Positions 8,349 to 14,153 of a stretch of 22,796 nucleotides of DNA are shown here, piece after piece. Where the stretch lies: NCBI GenBank assembly GCA_029935135.1, contig JAOZKX010000002.1:1-22796 (forward strand). Reading direction: 5' to 3'. The DNA is from Desulfocapsa sp. (GTDB lineage Bacteria; Desulfobacterota; Desulfobulbia; Desulfobulbales; Desulfocapsaceae). The translations under genes were made by a program, and so were the position numbers. The notes beneath the pieces are model-generated. The model had not been told where the DNA came from, searched no databases, and saw only the letters and a list, made by a program, of their open reading frames with translations. Position 1 is the first letter of the stretch; each line of letters opens with the position of its first letter.

Positions 8349-8753
8349 ATGAGTTGGAGCTACAAGACTGTACGCTTTGATTTAAAAAAGGAGGGCATTC
8401 TGAGCAGTGCTTTTCTTGATGAATCTGAAATAGAAGAGTCTTTGAATGAGTTTGGTCAGGCCGGGTGGGAGTTGGTCTCTTTTGTTGAGGTTCAGGAAGG
8501 GTTGTTGGCCGTTTTTAAAATGCCTACCACAAGATTTGAGAGCTCGCATCAACTGAAGCCTGCGGCCAGGGAAACTGAAACTGTAGCTCAGTCCATTTCT
8601 AAAAAAAATAATCTGCAGCTAACACCTGAAGCTGTTGACTCTGAAACAATTTTCAAAAGAGACCCGGTAATAAAAGAGTCGAAACAAATAGAAATCGAAA
8701 GTCAGGTAGACGATCAGGAGAGTGCTGATATTGGCTCCATTCGGATAGAATAA
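8349..8753 (+). CDS. DUF4177 domain protein with low-complexity C-terminal tail
   Basis: A 134-aa protein. Residues 1-60 follow the DUF4177 pattern: SYKTVRFDLKK at the start, then LNEFGQAGWELVSF and a beta strand ending VFKM. The function of the domain is unknown. Residues 65-134 are polar, charged and probably disordered. The ATG at 8349 is preferred because AGGAGAAAAAGG lies just upstream; an in-frame GTG at 8331 would overlap the MORN stop and has no Shine-Dalgarno. There is no signal peptide. The close spacing (14 nt after the MORN stop, 5 nt before the M20 gene) puts it in the same transcript, but no physical link to either neighbour can be read from sequence. Confidence 0.8.
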   Translation: MSWSYKTVRFDLKKEGILSSAFLDESEIEESLNEFGQAGWELVSFVEVQEGLLAVFKMPTTRFESSHQLKPAARETETVAQSISKKNNLQLTPEAVDSETIFKRDPVIKESKQIEIESQVDDQESADIGSIRIE

Positions 8754-8758
8754 CAATT

Positions 8759-9952
8759 ATGAGTAGAAACGAAACAACCTTAAATCTAGTAGATAATGAA
8801 CTGTTTCTATGGATGCAGGATATCCGCCGACATATCCATAAACACCCTGAATTATCCTTTCAAGAGGTGAACACTGCAGCATATATACGGGAAAAGTTGG
8901 ATGAAATAGGCATCCATTCGGTACAGACAGTTGCCGGAACCGGTATTGTGGCAGAACTAGGTGATACCAGTCAGAATCATATCGTTGGGCTTCGTGCAGA
9001 TATGGATGGGCTGCCCATCCACGAGGGAACGGGCCTTCCTTTTTCCTCTGTCACTCCTGGAGTAATGCACAGTTGTGGGCATGACGGGCATATTGCAATG
9101 CTTCTGGGGGCCATTGCAATACTAGTAAAACAACAATTTCCAGGTCGAGTACGAATCATCTTTCAACCGGCAGAAGAGTGCGGTAATGGAGCATTGAAAA
9201 TGGTTGCGGAAGGTGTTCTTAAAGGACTTGATATGATTTTTTCAGGCCACATCGATACCCATTACCCAACAGGATCTATTACTGTCGATGAAGGTATTAT
9301 CTGTGCCTTTGCCGATCCCTTCACCATCTCCCTGCAGGGAAAAAGTGGACATGCCGCACGCCCCCATGAAGCCAATGATGTCATTGTCGCAGCAACAAGT
9401 CTGGTGACCTCCATTCAATCCCTGGTCAGCAGGGAAGTTGACCCAAACCATGCTGGTGTGGTCACAATAGGCAGTCTCCACGCTGGCAACACTCACAATG
9501 TGATAGCGGAAAAAGCAATCCTGGAAGGGACTATCCGGACAACGCATCCCGATGCAAGAGGTCGGCTTACTAATGGCTTAAAAAGGATGACAGAAGGAAC
9601 TGCTGCCCTCTATGACATACAGACAAAGCTGGAGTTTGAAAATAGGCTGCCCGCAGTAATTAACAGTAAGGCCGCAGTCATTGTTGCCAAAAAAGCAGCC
9701 GCTTCTGTCATTCCCAATGAGCATATCCTGTCCCAGGGTATGTCCAGTCTTGGTGGGGAAGACTTTGCATTCTATCTGCAGGAACTTGATGGCTGCATGG
9801 TTCGCTTTGGTGCCAGAAAAGAAGAAGGGGCAGGGCCCTCTCACAGTTCCAGCTTTGACTTTGATGAAACCGTCTTGTCCACAGGGGCCTCCTGGTATGC
9901 CGCTGTGGCAATGCAGTGCCTGCATGAGAGCATCTCTCCCGAAACTCCCTAG
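8759..9952 (+). CDS. M20D-family amidohydrolase (N-acyl-amino-acid hydrolase type)
   Basis: A 397-aa metallopeptidase-like amidase of subfamily M20D, the group holding hippurate hydrolase, IAA-amino-acid hydrolase and N-acetyl-diaminopimelate deacetylase. It cleaves an acyl group from an amino acid. Motifs: RHIHKHPELSFQE (about 24-36), LRADMDGLP, HSCGHDGH with metal ligands Cys106 and His108, the PAEE pair Glu139/Glu140, GHID with His164, and a C-terminal His362 in GPSHSSSFDFDE. The dimerisation/lid domain (about 185-295) includes GKSGHAARPH. It has no signal peptide and is cytoplasmic. The start codon 5 nt after the DUF4177 stop has only a weak upstream signal. It is followed 8 nt later by a GCS2 ligase and then a gamma-glutamyltransferase homologue, so a gamma-glutamyl or acyl-amino-acid substrate is plausible, but that is an inference. 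Confidence 0.92.
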   Translation: MSRNETTLNLVDNELFLWMQDIRRHIHKHPELSFQEVNTAAYIREKLDEIGIHSVQTVAGTGIVAELGDTSQNHIVGLRADMDGLPIHEGTGLPFSSVTPGVMHSCGHDGHIAMLLGAIAILVKQQFPGRVRIIFQPAEECGNGALKMVAEGVLKGLDMIFSGHIDTHYPTGSITVDEGIICAFADPFTISLQGKSGHAARPHEANDVIVAATSLVTSIQSLVSREVDPNHAGVVTIGSLHAGNTHNVIAEKAILEGTIRTTHPDARGRLTNGLKRMTEGTAALYDIQTKLEFENRLPAVINSKAAVIVAKKAAASVIPNEHILSQGMSSLGGEDFAFYLQELDGCMVRFGARKEEGAGPSHSSSFDFDETVLSTGASWYAAVAMQCLHESISPETP

Positions 9953-9960
9953 GATTTCTT

Positions 9961-11073
9961 ATGGACACTACATTTAATCCAAGCCCTTCGCATACCCTTG
10001 GTGTGGAATTGGAATTTCAGACCCTTGATGAAAAGAGTCTGAATCTTGCCCCTTATGCTCCGATTCTTCTCAACACTGCCCCTGAGATACTTCGTCCTCG
10101 AATTACCCATGAATGGATTCGCTCTATTCTGGAAATCCGAACAGGTATCTGTCATTCTGTCCGTGATGTGGAAAACGATTTGTTGCAGACATGTGCCATG
10201 GCTGAGGAGCTGGCAGAAGAGAATCATTGTCTCCTGTACGCTGCATCACTACATCCTTTTGCCAGAAGTGAAGATCAGGTCTTGACGAATGATCCACGTT
10301 ATGAACGAATCATGGAAGAGTTACAGATTGTAGGACGCAGATTTATTTCCCAGGGATTTCATGTACATGTGGGAATGGAAGATGGAGATACAGCCATTCG
10401 TGTGTGTGGAAGTGTGCAGGCATACTTGCCGTTACTCCTGGCTCTCTCCACCTCATCTCCATTCTTTCAGGGGATTGATACCGGACTGATGTCCTATCGC
10501 ACCAAACTCTTTGAAGCCTTACCCCTTGCAGGGATATATGAACAGGCAAAAGACTGGAAGACTTTTCTGCTGGAAGTACATATGCTCCAGGATGCCGGCG
10601 TTATTGAATCCATTAAAGACCTGTGGTGGGATGCTCGTCCTCATCCAGGTTTTGGCACTTTGGAGATTAGGGCATGTGATCTCCCCACAAAATTTGCTGA
10701 TATCCTTGGCCTGACTGCGCTTATACAGGCGTTTGTTGCTGCCCTTGTCAAAACTTCTTTCAATGAAAAGACATGTAATCAGCAAATCCTCCGCTGTAAT
10801 AAGTGGCAGGCTGTTCGCTACGGTCTGGACGGAAGTTTTATTGATCCGCTGGGTTTTCTTGGTTTTGGAAAAATGAAAATTCGGGATGCCGTTGGCCAGT
10901 TGCTCACAAAAGTCCAACCCTATGCTCAACAGTTTCATTCTGAACATGATCTAAATAGAATTAACAGAATCCTTGATCATGGTACTGGAGCGGACTGCCA
11001 ACGAAAAGTATTCTCTAAACACCATGATTTTAAACAAGTTATTAATTATTTACATCAAGAGTTTTGGCAATGA
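9961..11073 (+). CDS. GCS2-family (YbdK-type) carboxylate-amine ligase
   Basis: A 370-aa ATP-dependent ligase of the glutamate-cysteine ligase 2 / YbdK family. It shows GVELEFQTLD (Glu16, Glu18; family motif GVExEF), the HEWIRSILEIRTG block (about 57-69), LLYAASLHPF, and GFHVHVGME around 136-144. It continues through MSYRTKLFEALPLAG and GFGTLEIRACDLP, where family ATP-grasp-like glutamine-synthetase-fold residues lie. YbdK has weak glutamate-cysteine ligase activity; the true substrates of most members are unknown. The ATG has AGGA 6 nt upstream and lies 8 nt after the M20D stop. Its TGA overlaps the start of the next gene in an ATGA junction, a strong sign of translational coupling. Whether it makes gamma-glutamylcysteine here is not shown. 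Confidence 0.9.
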   Translation: MDTTFNPSPSHTLGVELEFQTLDEKSLNLAPYAPILLNTAPEILRPRITHEWIRSILEIRTGICHSVRDVENDLLQTCAMAEELAEENHCLLYAASLHPFARSEDQVLTNDPRYERIMEELQIVGRRFISQGFHVHVGMEDGDTAIRVCGSVQAYLPLLLALSTSSPFFQGIDTGLMSYRTKLFEALPLAGIYEQAKDWKTFLLEVHMLQDAGVIESIKDLWWDARPHPGFGTLEIRACDLPTKFADILGLTALIQAFVAALVKTSFNEKTCNQQILRCNKWQAVRYGLDGSFIDPLGFLGFGKMKIRDAVGQLLTKVQPYAQQFHSEHDLNRINRILDHGTGADCQRKVFSKHHDFKQVINYLHQEFWQ

Positions 11074-12602
11074 CACAATATACAAAATCAATAGTCGCAA
11101 CAGGCCACCCTTTGGTGAGCAAGGCCGCAGCTGATGTGTTACTGGCAGGTGGAAATGCCTTTGATGCTATTGTGGCATCCGGTTTTGCTTCCAGCGCTGT
11201 GGAACCTGCGTTGAACAGCCTTGGAGGCGGTGGTTTTCTCCTCGGCCATTCCGCTAAAGATGGAAAAAACAGGTTTTTTGATTTTTTTGTTGATACCCCT
11301 GGTATCGGACACAGTAAGCCAGATCTGGATCCTCATTTTTTTCCGGTAACGGTTCAATTCTCCGGTTCGGCACAGGATTTCAATGTGGGCATGGGGTCCG
11401 TTGCTGTGCCGGGGACCTTGAAAGGTTTACTCCATATTCATAAGCGTCTTGGTCATATGGATTTAAAAGATGTCCTCCATCCTGCCATTGTACTTGCAGG
11501 TAAGCATGCATTGAATAAAAACCAGGCTCATTTCCTCCATCTCTTAAAACCCATTATGACACTTTTTCCTGATGGTAATGCTATTTATCAACCAGAAGGC
11601 AATTACCTACAGGAAAATGACACTCTGATTAATTCACCCCTGCAAGCATTTTTAGAACAAATATGTGTGGATAAGGGGGAGAGCTTTTATCAGGGAGAGA
11701 TAGCCAAAAAAATTGACTTGGAAATGATAGAGGGCAATGGCCTGCTGACCTATAAAGATCTGTCCTCTTACCAGGTGAAAGAACGAAAGCCCATGGAAAT
11801 CCCATTTCGTGATTACATCCTATATACTGCACCGCCTCCTTCCATTGGTGGGTCATTAATCGGGCTCTCGCTGTCACTTCTCGGACAGGAAAGGCCTGCA
11901 GCCTACGAATTTGGCTCATCCGACTATCTGTTACATACAACAGCACTTATGCAGGAAGTGGAAAGATTGCGGGATGAAGGGTATACTACCCCTGAAGATC
12001 TGCTTAAATTTCGTCAGAACAAAACAGAGCTTGCCGCAGCAGAAAATAATATCAGACTTTTTTCTCGAGGAACGACACATATGTCCATTGCAGATAAAAA
12101 TGGAAACTGTGCCTCCATGACCTGTTCTAATGGAGAAGGTTCCGGTTATTTTGCTCCTGATACAGGAGTTATGTTAAATAACATGATGGGCGAGGATGAT
12201 CTTCATCCAGATGGTTTCCACTCAAGTCCTCCTGGCATGCGGGTGGGTTCAATGATGTCTCCCTCATTACTCACAAAGGACGGATTAGTTAAGCTTGTTA
12301 TTGGCAGCGGGGGTTCTAAAAGAATAAGGACTGCTTTAAGCCAGGTGTTGATTCAGGTTACTGATTTCAGAAGATCTCTTCAGGATGCCGTTGATGCCCC
12401 TCGTCTGTATTGGGATGGAGATATTCTGCAAGTTGAACCAGGATACACAGCTGACTCTTTATTAGCCCTGCGCGGAAAAGTGCCATGCAATGAATGGAAA
12501 GCTAAAGGTGTTTATTTTGGGGGAGTCCATGCTGTTATTCCTGGTAAAGAGGGCGCTGGTGATCCTCGAAGAGGTGGGGCTGTCTGTGAGGTAGTTGGGT
12601 AA
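11070..12602 (+). CDS. Gamma-glutamyltransferase homologue, probably cytoplasmic and atypical
   Basis: A 510-aa Ntn-hydrolase of the GGT family, normally a self-cleaving enzyme that transfers or hydrolyses gamma-glutamyl groups of glutathione-like compounds. The nucleophile motif GTTHMSI places the catalytic Thr at 335, with DKNGNCASMT and LNNMMGEDDL after it and a GSGGS turn near 420. Three features are unusual. There is no signal peptide: the protein begins MTQYTKSIVATGHP. The DFRExAP block that binds the glutamyl carboxylate in E. coli GGT is replaced by DFFVDTPG near 71-78. The SSMSP oxyanion segment reads SMMSP. Substrate specificity is therefore probably different. ATG 11070 is chosen because it forms the ATGA overlap with the ligase stop; an upstream TTG at 11064 is less likely. 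It is the last gene of the operon. Confidence 0.88.
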   Translation: MTQYTKSIVATGHPLVSKAAADVLLAGGNAFDAIVASGFASSAVEPALNSLGGGGFLLGHSAKDGKNRFFDFFVDTPGIGHSKPDLDPHFFPVTVQFSGSAQDFNVGMGSVAVPGTLKGLLHIHKRLGHMDLKDVLHPAIVLAGKHALNKNQAHFLHLLKPIMTLFPDGNAIYQPEGNYLQENDTLINSPLQAFLEQICVDKGESFYQGEIAKKIDLEMIEGNGLLTYKDLSSYQVKERKPMEIPFRDYILYTAPPPSIGGSLIGLSLSLLGQERPAAYEFGSSDYLLHTTALMQEVERLRDEGYTTPEDLLKFRQNKTELAAAENNIRLFSRGTTHMSIADKNGNCASMTCSNGEGSGYFAPDTGVMLNNMMGEDDLHPDGFHSSPPGMRVGSMMSPSLLTKDGLVKLVIGSGGSKRIRTALSQVLIQVTDFRRSLQDAVDAPRLYWDGDILQVEPGYTADSLLALRGKVPCNEWKAKGVYFGGVHAVIPGKEGAGDPRRGGAVCEVVG

Positions 12603-12616
12603 AAAATACCCAATTG
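12592..12616 (+). other. Hairpin overlapping the end of the GGT-like gene
   Basis: TTGGGTA (12595-12601), a 5-nt A loop and TACCCAA (12607-12613) form a hairpin that wobble pairs can extend to about 10 bp. It overlaps the stop codon. It has no U-tract, so it may stabilise the 3' end rather than terminate. Confidence 0.35.
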
Positions 12617-12787
12617 AGAGAGGAGATGGGTAAATATGTTCCATTTATTCCAGTAGCAACTATCGTATACATAATTGATTGGTCTTATATGTGATGTGAT
12701 ATCAATGGATTATATTGTTTGGTGGATAGTGGCATGATTGTTGGATTGTCTTTGGTAAATGATTATTCATTTTTCTTCCCCTCCCTT

Positions 12788-12822
12788 AGCCCCTCTGATT
12801 TGTTTCAGAGGGGCTTTTTTTT
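12788..12822 (+). terminator. Strong rho-independent terminator of the long plus-strand operon
   Basis: A perfect 11-bp stem AGCCCCTCTGA (12788-12798) / TCAGAGGGGCT (12805-12815) with a 6-nt loop is followed by eight T. It lies about 185 nt after the GGT-like gene and insulates it from the ZraP-like gene. The 170 nt before it (12617-12787) show no gene that I can support. Confidence 0.93.
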
Positions 12823-12877
12823 GTTTTTGATTTATACCTGGGAAGGTGTAATATTTACTCAATCACATTGCAAAAAC

Positions 12878-12892
12878 GGGTAAAAGCTACCC
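12878..12892 (+). promoter_or_regulatory. Candidate enhancer-binding-protein site
   Basis: An inverted repeat GGGTA / TACCC with a 5-nt spacer lies about 100 nt upstream of the sigma-54 promoter, where activators of this class usually bind. A second weaker repeat AGAG-TT-CTCT is at 12919-12928. The role is inferred from position only. Confidence 0.35.
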
Positions 12893-12980
12893 TCTGTGTA
12901 TATGTATTCTTTAGAAAAAGAGTTCTCTGGATTTATTTATGTTTCGTACAATTAGTGAGATATCGTTATAATTAACTTCC

Positions 12981-12996
12981 TGGCATGTGCATTGCT
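12981..12996 (+). promoter_or_regulatory. Sigma-54 (RpoN) promoter of the ZraP-like gene
   Basis: TGGCAT-N5-TTGCT places the invariant GG (12982-12983) and GC (12994-12995) exactly 12 nt apart, matching the -24/-12 consensus TGGCAC-N5-TTGCW except for one base. The predicted transcript start near 13007 leaves a leader of about 43 nt before the ATG at 13050. In E. coli, zraP is transcribed by sigma-54 under the ZraS/ZraR two-component system, so promoter type and gene agree. Confidence 0.75.
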
Positions 12997-13049
12997 ATTA
13001 AGAAAACAGGAAATTAATTATTACCAACCCCCAAAAAGGAGAGTATCAC

Positions 13050-13487
13050 ATGAAAAAAATTATCACAATTGCTGCATTGGCCACCGTAATAGGTCTAACA
13101 GGTTTCTATTCTGCGTCCGCCTCTATGGGACAAGGCGGAATGGGTGGCCCGGGAATGGGGATGCACCATATGGTAGCTGGAATGGACGATGCCACCAAAG
13201 TTAAATTCAAAGCATTTCTACAAGATACTGAAGATACGAGACGAAGTATTGCTATAAAACACGCTGAAAAACGTGCTCTTATGGCTAGTGAAAACCCTGA
13301 TGCAGGCAAGATTGGAGTAATTACCGGAGAATTGTTCGATCTGCGTAAAACTATGCATGCGAAAGCAGAAGCCGCAGGTCTTGAAGGTGTGATAGGCAAG
13401 GGACAGGGTTGTGGAAATCTTGACAATAAAGGTTCCAATCGCTGTGGTAAAGGGATGAAAGGGGGACAGCGACCCTGCAATAAGTAA
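13050..13487 (+). CDS. ZraP/Spy-like periplasmic metal-stress protein
   Basis: A 145-aa exported protein. The signal peptide (MKKIITIAAL..., likely cut after SASA at residue 24) is followed by a Gly/Met/His-rich segment (about 25-42, including GMGMHHM). Then comes an all-helical region of about 60 residues: RSIAIKHAEKRALM, ASENPDAGKI, and LRKTMHAKAEAAGL. That order resembles E. coli ZraP (KRYEYNALLAANPPDSSKI...LRQSLDEL) and the wider metal-resistance/Spy/CpxP family. The C-terminal tail is Gly/Lys-rich with three Cys (about 119-143), possibly a further metal site. It probably acts as a periplasmic zinc- or copper-binding chaperone. AAGGAG lies 10 nt before the ATG. It is monocistronic: sigma-54 promoter in front, terminator behind. 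No sensor kinase is in the window. Confidence 0.85.
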   Translation: MKKIITIAALATVIGLTGFYSASASMGQGGMGGPGMGMHHMVAGMDDATKVKFKAFLQDTEDTRRSIAIKHAEKRALMASENPDAGKIGVITGELFDLRKTMHAKAEAAGLEGVIGKGQGCGNLDNKGSNRCGKGMKGGQRPCNK

Positions 13488-13510
13488 TACCGGCTTTCCT
13501 TTTTCATTTC

Positions 13511-13559
13511 ACAAATCCTCACAGTGCATAGTAACTGATGAGGATTTGTTTTTGTTTTG
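13511..13559 (+). terminator. Rho-independent terminator after the ZraP-like gene
   Basis: ACAAATCCTCA (13511-13521) pairs perfectly with TGAGGATTTGT (13539-13549). An upper CAGT/ACTG stem extends it and a T-rich tail (TTTTTGTTTTGT) follows. It lies 24 nt after the stop codon. Confidence 0.9.
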
Positions 13560-13633
13560 TCTCTTTGCGCCCTATATAGCTGCCCCAAAATGCCCACCCA
13601 CCATATGATGTACCCCCTGGCCTGTCCTTTTTC

Positions 13634-13660
13634 TTGACAATCATCTCATTATAATTTAAT
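13634..13660 (+). promoter_or_regulatory. Candidate promoter of the cobalamin riboswitch transcript
   Basis: TTGACA (13634-13639) is followed by a perfect TATAAT (13650-13655) that is too close (10 nt) and by TTTAAT (13655-13660) at 15 nt. Either -10 would start transcription just ahead of the aptamer, which begins at about 13670. The promoter is likely here, but the exact boxes are uncertain. Confidence 0.45.
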
Positions 13661-13669
13661 GTTTTCTTA

Positions 13670-13835
13670 TTCAGGTGTTCGTAAGAGGACTTAAAAGGGA
13701 ACATTCGTGTAAATCGAAGACGGGCCCGCCGCTGTGACCGGGGACATACTCTGCAATATGCCACTGACTTGTTTTAATCTGGTTGGGAAGGCGTTTGAGT
13801 AACGAATGATCCGGAAGTCAGAAGACCTGCCTGAA
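13670..13835 (+). ncRNA. Cobalamin (AdoCbl/B12) riboswitch aptamer
   Basis: The conserved core is present in order. TTCAGG (13670-13675) pairs with CCTGAA (13830-13835) to close the aptamer. AAAGGGAAC follows at about 13694, then the four-way-junction segment GGGCCCGCCGCTGTGACC (13722-13739), and the diagnostic 3' block AGTCAGAAGACCTGCC (13816-13831). In this family, ligand binding locks the 3' block into the aptamer and lowers downstream expression. The orientation is plus. Its usual targets are B12 or cobalt transport and synthesis genes, none of which lies downstream here. Confidence 0.93.
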
Positions 13836-13929
13836 TAGTAACGCTCCCCCTGCAATTAAATCTATACGGAGTGGTGCAGAATTACCGACGAGGAACATCG
13901 GTAACGATCTGATCTTGTGGAAATTAGGG

Positions 13930-13972
13930 AATTCCTTAGGTCTGGATATTTTTCAGCCTGGGGAATTTTTTT
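13930..13972 (+). terminator. Riboswitch expression platform: regulated terminator
   Basis: AATTCC-TT-AGG (13930-13940), a bulged T and CTG (13942-13944) pair across a 9-nt loop with CAG-CCT-GG-GGAATT (13954-13967). The 14-bp stem has two G-U pairs and is followed by a T run to 13972, a textbook intrinsic terminator. Its AGGTCT (13938-13943) is complementary to AGACCT (13823-13828) of the aptamer core, which gives a simple antiterminator when B12 is absent. Between aptamer and terminator lies one more hairpin, TTACCGA (13882-13888) / TCGGTAA (13898-13904). Confidence 0.8.
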
Positions 13973-14004
13973 GCCCGGCTTAATTATTACGTAAGGAGGG
14001 GAAA

Positions 14005-14097
14005 ATGGTATTGCGTGAGAAAAGTTTAAACAAATTAGTAGCTTGGCAAGTAACAGACTGGGATTCATTTCAAGTGCTTATGCGTCGCTGGCTGTAG
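14005..14097 (+). CDS. Putative 30-aa microprotein under cobalamin riboswitch control
   Basis: A 30-codon ORF starting at ATG 14005 with AAGGAGGGG (13993-14001) a few nt upstream, the best Shine-Dalgarno of this region. It lies 32 nt beyond the riboswitch terminator and is the only ORF in the transcript. The peptide is basic and amphipathic, begins MVLREKSLNKL, has three Trp (14, 19, 29) and ends in RRWL. There is no signal peptide, membrane span or Cys, and I do not recognise the sequence. A hairpin, GCTGG-C-TGTA / TACA-A-CCAGC, covers its stop codon. It could be a genuine microprotein, a remnant of a lost B12-regulated gene, or the spurious reading of a small RNA. The strong ribosome site and the complete regulatory frame favour translation. 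Confidence 0.55.
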   Translation: MVLREKSLNKLVAWQVTDWDSFQVLMRRWL

Positions 14098-14112
14098 AGA
14101 ATACAACCAGCT

Positions 14113-14151
14113 GGGTATCGTCATGTTTGATACATTAAAGTGACGATACCC
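14113..14151. terminator. Hairpin between the riboswitch unit and feoB (possibly bidirectional)
   Basis: A perfect 11-bp stem GGGTATCGTCA (14113-14123) / TGACGATACCC (14141-14151) with a 17-nt loop sits between two convergent transcripts. Only three T follow on the plus strand and no T-run on the minus strand, so termination may be inefficient. The feoB stop codon ends only 2 nt beyond it. Confidence 0.6.
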
Positions 14152-14153
14152 TT

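Noticed and set aside
12627..12695. A 22-codon ORF after the GGT-like gene, with GAGGAG next to its ATG
   Set aside because: The Shine-Dalgarno has no spacing to the ATG, the peptide is unremarkable and nothing regulatory frames it, unlike the ORF at 14005.
12730..12745. A second sigma-54-like sequence TGGCAT-N5-TTGGA
   Set aside because: The invariant GC of the -12 element is GG here, and a strong terminator lies just downstream before any gene.
13519..14068. Minus-strand open frames across the riboswitch region (81 and 68 codons)
   Set aside because: They are antisense to a structured RNA and to a terminator, have no ribosome site and resemble no protein.
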